From Elysia marginata (Eukaryota > Mollusca > Gastropoda > Plakobranchidae): a stretch of 20,422 nt of DNA. How positions within the stretch are numbered: position 1 is the first letter of the stretch; each line of letters starts with the position of its first letter. The stretch covers positions 203,634 through 224,055 of the forward strand of contig BMAT01000929.1 in assembly GCA_019649035.1 (NCBI GenBank). Direction: 5' to 3'. A program made the position numbers and the translations under genes. Below, in pieces: positions 8,901 to 17,900 of this stretch. Under the pieces are notes generated by a model that was given only the letters and a program-made list of their open reading frames with translations, was not told the DNA's origin and searched no databases.

Positions 8901-11900
8901 ATGGAAAAAATACATAAATAAAAGATGTATGTTAAGCCATGACTTTAGAGTTTCGACCATAGTAAAGGACATGTACGTGTGTGGGCATAAGACCTTGATG
9001 AGATGAAGATTGACTACAACCGCACCTTTGACAAAGAGTGGGTGTCATGCAATGGCAAGACCGCAAGAAGATTGCCAAAAGTTCAAGGACAGAGGCTGAT
9101 AACTAAGGAGGGCTTTATTCTATGCTGCGATTATTTTTTCAAGGCAATTTTTACTGATGACAGGGACTATCACTGCGAGATAAAATCAACTGTGTTTGAG
9201 AAATGATTTGAAGAGCTCCCTGAGCTGACTGGGCCATCCTGCATCAAACCTTCCTATCATTCCAGAAAGTAATTATATGATTACAAATCTTTTACAATTA
9301 ATTATATTTACTTAACGGGGGTCTTAATTCAGAAATTTTCATTTTGTAATTTTGCCCATCCATGGCCATGCTTAAAAGAAAAACGGTAGCCATGTTGGAT
9401 TTCAAGGTAACTCTCCATGCATTGTTTTGCTTTTATATTTTTAGTCACAGCTTTGAAACTCAACAGACTAACATTTTGTCAACAGGAATTCGCAATATTC
9501 CACATACTTTTTTTGTTTTATTGTTTTTAATCTTCAAGTTGTTTGCTATCCAAATGTATGGAACTATACATTTATTTGACAAAATCAAGACAACCCATCA
9601 GCTTCATTCACACCAAATTCCAAATCAAGAGCAAAAAAATTGAAAGATTCATTGGTTTTTTTTTTAATATTGTGTTCAAATTTGCTAAACATAGAAAACA
9701 CAGAAAAAGAATTGTTTTTTATTGTTTTGCTCTTCTCTCCTTTAAAACTAGTATATTTTTTTGCCACTTTTGAAAGAGAATGAATAGAGTGATACACTAA
9801 GTTGTAGTCATTTAACACCCGGTCAGTTATACAACAGCATATGAACTATTTTTTTTAAATATCTGAAGCATCGTGTATGCAGTGGGTTCAGTCTGTTTCA
9901 TTCTCTTTGAAAAATTGATACACAAGCTTCCATAGTGGCAGCATGCACATTATGTCAACGTAGTATTTACATTGAAACAAAATAAAAACAAGAATTAATG
10001 AGTTTAAATATTATAGTCTTTAAAGCTTGCTAATAAAACAAAATCCCTGTTACAATAATCAAGTTTATTATAGAGCACCATTAATCAAATACAAGCAAAG
10101 CGATTTACATTTTATTGAAATAGATATTAAAAAACAATAAAATTCAACTGTAAAATTGACAGAAAGGCCAGTAAGAATAAGCAACATATAATTTTATGGT
10201 AAGTATGGTAGTAAAAAATTGTACTATTGTACATAATGACAGATAACACTCTTAGATTAACTAAGTGAAAGAGACTGGTACACACTAAATAACACAATGG
10301 GTACTTGCAGTTCCCATCTATGGCAATAAACTCACCCAGTTGCAGCAGATAGTCAGAGACCTGATCCCTTGCTTTTGCGGCCACATCTGGGTAGTTAAGA
10401 ATGTATAGCACTGCCCAGTACAGTGTAGCACCAGTGGTGGTGGTTCCATGCCACAGCAGATCATACAACACAGCCTGACAGCTCTTCTCTGTAGGAGTTT
10501 CAAACAGCAAAGAAAATTCTTATGCTAGAACAAGGCTAGAGTAGTTAGAGGATTGTGAACTTTGATGTTGCCTTTACAAAACTACATATTTATCTACTTT
10601 TAAAAGTTGATGGACAGAGATAAACTGATATGCCTAGCAGCAAGTCGGATTTTAAAAAAAAAGACGAAAATGACAATATACTTATATTAGAAACTTTGTA
10701 AATAGAAAATAAATTATTTGAAGCAGTTCGAAATTACTCAAGTCAAATTTAGTTGGGAATTAAGAATTTGCAAATATGGTACGGTATTGAGCAGTATATA
10801 GGTAGTAAGATACTCATTGGGGGTTAGATAGTAAGAAGTCTTTAGAGAACCCCCCCCCCCCTTTATAGCAAGCGATTTGGCCCTTTGATTCCTCATAGAT
10901 ACTCAAAGGGGATCTGGCTACATCTCAGTCATGGCTCACTGATGCCTCCTTGTTAGTATACCTTTTTTCCCTCCTTGCCTGCTTTCGGAGTCAAATTCAG
11001 GAACTCATTAAATAATGTATACACAAAAATGGGAGAAGAATTCCAAACATGATAAATGATATGAAAATTATGCCTGTATAAAAGATCAGGGCTTATATCC
11101 CTTACATATTACTTACCTAGCAATGAAAAAAGAAGAAATTATGATGAGGTTATTAAATTTTACTTGCACATAAAATTTTGATAATCAATTGTATGGTTTT
11201 GATCTCTGAGTCTACAAAGGTATTCATTCCAATGTAAAAAAAACATAAGCATACTGCGTAAAGATTATAAATGCAAATACCAACCTTTACAAATCATCAT
11301 CAAATTACAAAATAAGAGTCATTATTTATATGAGATGTTACACATTATCTGCTTATTTTAATTAATGCAACTTATCCAGAAAAAAAACTGCTATTCATAA
11401 GAGGTTGCTTTTGGTGTGTCAAAACTATTAGAATAAGTTAAGAAGAATGATGAATAGAAAATACAATCTGTCAATTTATTTCTTAATCTGAAACCCTCCT
11501 TTTTAACCATTCACTGAAGAATAAGAGCACATACCTTCAATGGTAGTTTTTTCTACATTCTTGTGGGCTTTCATCTCTCTTAGGTACACATCAAGGAAGT
11601 CTAAAACTTGTTCAGAATTAAATTCTGCCTTGTGCTCTTCATAAACAGGGTTGATAATCTGTTCAGTCAAAGTGGACAGGAAAAAAATAATGGCTAATAT
11701 ATATTAATCTTCTTTAAAATGATGCTCTCCTTTTTTAATTTTATTAGGAAATAGCCTTAAATCAGAAATTTAACTGTATCTTTCAAGGGTTTTTATTTTT
11801 AATTGTGCAAAGCAGATTAAGCAAATTTTGAAAAGATACTCCACAAAATCACCTCATACTAGCATTTTAAACTCAAAATGTTTTTACATAGGTATCACAC

Positions 11901-14900
11901 ATTTTTAAGTCACCTCTATGAAACATTTGAAGTTATAAATACATGCATTTGCTTTAAAATTTTATTTTTTCTCTAACTTGCCATGGTAACGCAACCATAT
12001 TGGATCTTGGAACCCCAAAATAGCTAAATTTCAAACTCTTTCTTACCTACACTTCTCAATAAAATGATATAAAACATGAGAAATGAGAACTTGTGTCCAG
12101 CCACTACAAATTAATAGAGAGCTTTTTGCGATAATTTAAAAAACTTTTTTATTATAGCATATAACAGAAAAAGGCAATAACTAATTTTTACTAACAAAAC
12201 GGTTTGTTAGTTTGAGCGTCATACCTAACATCAACATCATACCAACTTTTAGGTTGGTTTAGGAGGAGATAGAATTTTAGTGAAAAGTATTTCAAAGAAA
12301 ATCAGCAAAAATGTACAATTTTTCCTTAAATAAACACCCATAACCTGTATTATGGCCCATCCTTTCAAGTTTTCTATGCTGTCTTGTCCAGCCACAGTGG
12401 TTATTATTTTCAACCGTTGGGCCTCTTAATGTACTTTCTGAGTGCCATGAAAACCCTGATATCTCACTTTCCCATCCATGTGCATTCAAAGCAGTAACTG
12501 TACATCCCAATCTCTTAGAAAATAGCATAATTAACTTAAAAATAACCGCTAGCCCTAAAGTATTGTCATGCTTCTGTGACACTAAACATACAGTCTAGTG
12601 CAGTGCAAAGCTTCACCAATCACTACTGGCCTGGCCTACAAGGTTAGCTTAGGCATGATAGGGTCTACTAAAGAATAGATGCTAGCGTATGCCTACTTTC
12701 ATGAATAAGCCTACACAGAGCCTGAGGCATGATCAGTGTTCCGTTTAACCATTCTGCAATAGTGATGCCACCAACATCAAGAAATTGGTTATAAAACAGT
12801 TGAAACGGAGCTAAAACACCAGCAGTTTGAGGCCTTTTCTACATATTTTGGGTGAAAATAAATCGCAATTTGCTACTAAAAAAAAAACATTTTGAGTCCC
12901 AAAAAAAGCTAAAATTACTTTTTATTGTGTGCTTTTCATACAGACCAATGGTTGAATTAAAAAGTTTTGACCATCCAGTTATCTGACACCTAAGTGGTCA
13001 ATCAGGGTGTCCAATCACATGTTTTACAGACAATCATGTCATTTAACTGTTCATAAATAACTAGATCAAACGTGCATGTTTCATACCTTGTCTGGAAAAC
13101 TGAGAACACTCAAAAAAGCAAAACAGCAGACAAAAATAACTATTTATGTAAATGTTTTCTGCATTTCATTCCCAGACCCTTACCTGATTTTTACTCAAAT
13201 GAGTTTGCAAAATCAATTTGTCTACAAAAAAGTGAAACCCTATTTTTGCTTAACCCAACATAATATTTTGCAAACATTAAGCACAAAGGGCAAATTTTGG
13301 ACAATACCCTCAAACTTGGCCTTGAATTTTTTATTCAGATTTGACCAGTTCTTGGCTCTTTTTTCAGGGTCCCTTCTAAATCTTTGAAATTGTTTTCAAG
13401 ACCCAAAATTTATTTTAAGATCCCAATTTGCAGAGAAAATTAGGCAGCTGTGGGTAAAGAAGAATTACTCTAAAAATAGCCTATTATCAATGATAAAAGT
13501 CAAAGTTAATTTGAATGAATGCACCATTACACCTGGTAGTCTACCTACATGATTTTGATAGCTTACAATATTTAAAAATCGTGTCTCACCTCTATATTCC
13601 TTGCCATCACAAGATTAAATTTTGTTTCTTCTTACTTAATCATGCCATCTAGATGGCTTTATGCAAATATTATAACATGATTAGTACATAACAACTATAT
13701 TACACAGGTCTTATCCTTTTAAAGATCCCTATACATTAGGTACAAAACTATTTAGCATCTGTCCTTCTCCCTCAACAACAGAAATATTTTATCAAGAGGA
13801 AGATCTTATTCTGGATATTTGGCTAAAAAGGTAGAAAAGATGATTTCTTCAGGAAAGAATCAACAAATGTAGCAGGCTGAAGGGAAGGATAAACAAACAG
13901 AATGAGTTACCTAAGAAGTGACTGGCCTGGGTAACTTTCCTTCAGCAACATGCAGATCCGCCGTTTTTTTTGAAAGTCTGAAGCCATTTAAATTTTTATT
14001 ACGTAACATAACTTTTCACAGAGCAAACAACAGGAAATTTTTTCGACATTTTATTTTTTTCCCAACTTTCCAACCCATTTAAAAATTCCACACTTTTATC
14101 TGATTTCCTGACCTGGTTGGACCACATAACTTGTGCAGCAAAAAGGTCTTACCGACTGGTGAATTTCTGTCATATTGATGCGGAGAAACTTCACATCAAA
14201 GAAGTCACCCATCAAAAACTTTTGGAATGGGAAAAAGTTGGGGAATTTACAGTCAGAGAAAAGTCCAAGGTTCTCTGTATATCTCTCAATGGCTTTTTCA
14301 ACCCGAGAATCTTTATAGTCCATTCGGCGAGATGTTATAACACAGGTTATGGCATTGAAAACTGCAGAGTGCAATAGGACCTGTGGGAAGAAGGTAGGGA
14401 AATTCATTGGTGCAAAAAGGAGAAAGGTTCTATTTTTTTTTTATTTGGATTCATTTTACAAACAATCACTTGGAAAGCTGAAACATTTCAGCAACGCCTC
14501 ACCTTTGTCTTGGCTATAGAAACATATTTGTTGATCCATTCGTCTATTCCTTGATCAAACATAAAGACAAATAAATATGATCCACAACACTTATATTTGG
14601 TTTTAAGAACGAAGAAAAAAAAATTGTTAATATCATTTGGTTTTAGCTAAAAAACCAAAACATTAAATAAAGAAGGACTTTGTACTAATGGAAAATTTCC
14701 TTTCAGTTAAGTCACTTTTGATTTAGCAAGATTTTGCTTACAAAAATTTGCATAAAGTGCATACATCTATTCTATAAAATAAGAGACATTCAATCCTTTT
14801 TTCCAAAGACAATAACTCAGTATATTCAAATCTTTGCTACCCCTGATGAGCACAAATCCTGATAAAATATGAATTGTTTTTACAGAAAATGAAATCTATG

Positions 14901-17900
14901 ACTTTATTTTTAAATGATGTGCAAATCATGAGTTACCCACTCTGAGAATAATGGGTACTGCTACACATGTCAAGCTTCTTTAATACAATGTATTACATAA
15001 AACATATAAGGCAATGAGCATTTCAGCCATGGGACAAGCATGGAAAGCTATACTTTGTTTCAACTCTCCTGAGTTGCTTATTATAATTAAATTAAACTGC
15101 TAATGGAAGTTCAAATTTTTTGCTATTTAAAATTGCTATTTTTAACCAAAAAAATATGAAAATGTATGAAACATTTTTCACCATTGATAAGTTTATAACC
15201 GTTCCAGCCTAAAGGATTATTTTTCCTGAATCAAGCTATTGCCAAATGGAGACTTATAAACCTATTATAATTACATATAGCTAGTTCAATTTTAAATAGA
15301 ATACAATCTTTGTTTAACAAAAAAACCTCTGAAATTGAGGTCTGAAAAATAAAAATTCTCATAGTTCAAAGTTTTTTAAATGTGAGGCAATTCTTATAAT
15401 TTTAAGTAAATGAAGTTCAATTTTCTGAAGTTTTATGGCTGCTTTTTATTTTCCTTTGTTTTACTTTTCAAAAGCATAACAGACTTGATAAACTATCCCC
15501 GCACTTAGTTACACATCCCACAGAGGTGTCAATGGTCCATGAAATCCTTTCCGGTTTGGGTTTTTTTTTTTTGTTTGAGTGTGTTTGTACAGTTGGAGTG
15601 AGAGAGAAAGGTGATAATAATAAGTATTATTAGTAATGTAGCAAAAGAAGTGGATGAGTAGATAAATCTGATTCTTTAAGCATAACTCTTTTTTCCTCCC
15701 TATTCCTTTCCTATATATTGTATGTATCTTTGACTCAGTGGGTTAGAGGGGGGCTAATTTTACTGAGGGCATGCATTCTGATTATCTTTTTTTTCTTTCA
15801 ATAAGAATGTTATAAATGTTAGATTCTTTTTAAGTCCCACCACTCACCACAGACGAGAGGGATGCATAATGGAAGATGGATCGACCTTGGTAAATACTAT
15901 GGTGATTTGATAGTGCTTTTTCTAACTCATATAGATAGTTATCTTTGAGTTCAAACTAGTTTCAATCTTCTTAGTTTGAAGTTTTGTTTATTGCCTAGAG
16001 ATGTACTATGTCTCTTAAATACTACAAAGTTATAAAACTTATCTTTAGTCAGGTGTGAATTGTTTCATATATGTCGCTGTGACAAAAGGTCGTTTTGAGA
16101 AAAAGACAACTTTTGGTGCACAAATATCTTACTCTGTTAATATTTCATATTAATTTTGAAAAGGTCACATGTAATTCTAATATAACTAGCAAAAAGCAGT
16201 GGATTTATTGATGCTAAAAGCAAAGTGTTAATTTATAGATACTCTCAAGATTTGCATCATCAGTACAAAGTTTCCACTTTTTTAAATTCATGTCAGAATC
16301 ACCCGTGACTCAAAAAGTGTGACTTTTTTCATGTCAGAATCACTCGCGACATAATGGGTTTTGAGCTCTAAATATTGTGTCCTCTTAGTATTATTTGTGT
16401 TCAAAATGTTGCTTTCAGCCCATTGCACATTTCAAGCAAGATTATTCAACATGGTTATAGTTCTGAAAGATTTTATTTAGCCTCAAAGCCTGACATGACA
16501 TCACTCGCGTCACATCACACGACCTTTTGTCACAGGCACATATATTTGATGTTCTAGAGATTTACACAAATATTAAACTTACTTTTATCTTTTACTACTA
16601 AAGTTTAGGACTGACTACAAAGCAACAGGTATCTAGAACAAAAACCCACAATGTCAAATATTGACTTTTGTAACCATTACCTTGGGGTCAAATGCTTCTC
16701 CTGCTTCATCTTTCAAGGTATTGATTAGTTGTTGAGATTCTTTTCGTACAAGCACACTAATATTTTGACTTATGTTGCAAATCCCTAGCTCTGTTGTTTT
16801 CCTTTGCTCTCTCCATTCTTTACCAGAATTGCAGATGACACCTAGATTTACAAAAACAGAATCAATCATTTAAATACTCCATGACAAGCTTTAGAAACAA
16901 GACTCACATTGAGTGATGACTGATGTACCTTAAAAATTTACAACTATTCAAGCAAAAAGTTTACGAAAAATTATCATAATATAAATAACTTAATTCTCAA
17001 GTAAAAATTTACCAGCTGCGTAATATTATTGAACTCAACTTTATTGTAAAACATCTAGATACTAATAACATGCATTTGTTTTCTAATTTGATATAATGAT
17101 ATACTATGAATATTATTCAATATAGGCCTAATCGCAGGAGAAATTAGTTCTTAAATTCTATCCATGCAAGCTCAATCATAATTTATATTGTCAGTAGATC
17201 TGATTGTTTTCAGTCAAAAAGTACAAAAATATCTTGTAGAACAGTAGATTTAGTTTAATTTTTAAAGGAAAATGGTGATTTTACATTTTTAGGAAATGGG
17301 TATTTCAAAATATTTAATAGGCCCTAATAAATTTTAACTTTAACTTTTCCCAAGATAAATTGAATATTATCAGATCATCTTAACAAGTTTTACATGTATA
17401 TATACATGAGAATCTTGTGAACGCAAATAAAACAAATCATTGTGTTTATATGCAAACCTATTTATCATGAGCTTAAGTTAGGGAGATTCATTGAAAATAT
17501 AAGGGAGTGCACTTTGCAGTTTCAGACAAAACAGTAACATTAGAGAAGGATTTTTATTGTGTCCTCAGAGAAGGAGAAGCTAAGGATTTGCATGACAAAC
17601 AGTGAAACACCAGTGAAGATAAATGTGTGTGTACAACTTCTATGGATATCACTTAAAAAGTGTATGAAATAGTGTTTGCTTTGCTACATTAGTTTACAGT
17701 GTCAAACAGAAAGAGAAAGGTCCAAATAACTGTTCTTGTTGAATATAATAGTATTATGAGTAGAAATGTTGCTCAACAGGGAAAAAAAAGAAAAATTTGG
17801 TGATTACTTTTCTGTTAGTGTTTTAAGCAGCAACTCATGTAAAATTTCTTTTTAAAAGCAAAATTTTGGGTTTGGGTTTGTGGGATTGACTGTACAGTGT

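Noticed and set aside
9362-9818. Several open frames on both strands in intron 5
   Set aside because: Low-complexity Phe/Lys-rich translations typical of AT-rich non-coding DNA.
12292-12582. 96-codon minus-strand open frame in intron 3
   Set aside because: It begins with GTG, lies wholly within an intron of the P450 on the same strand, and resembles no known protein.
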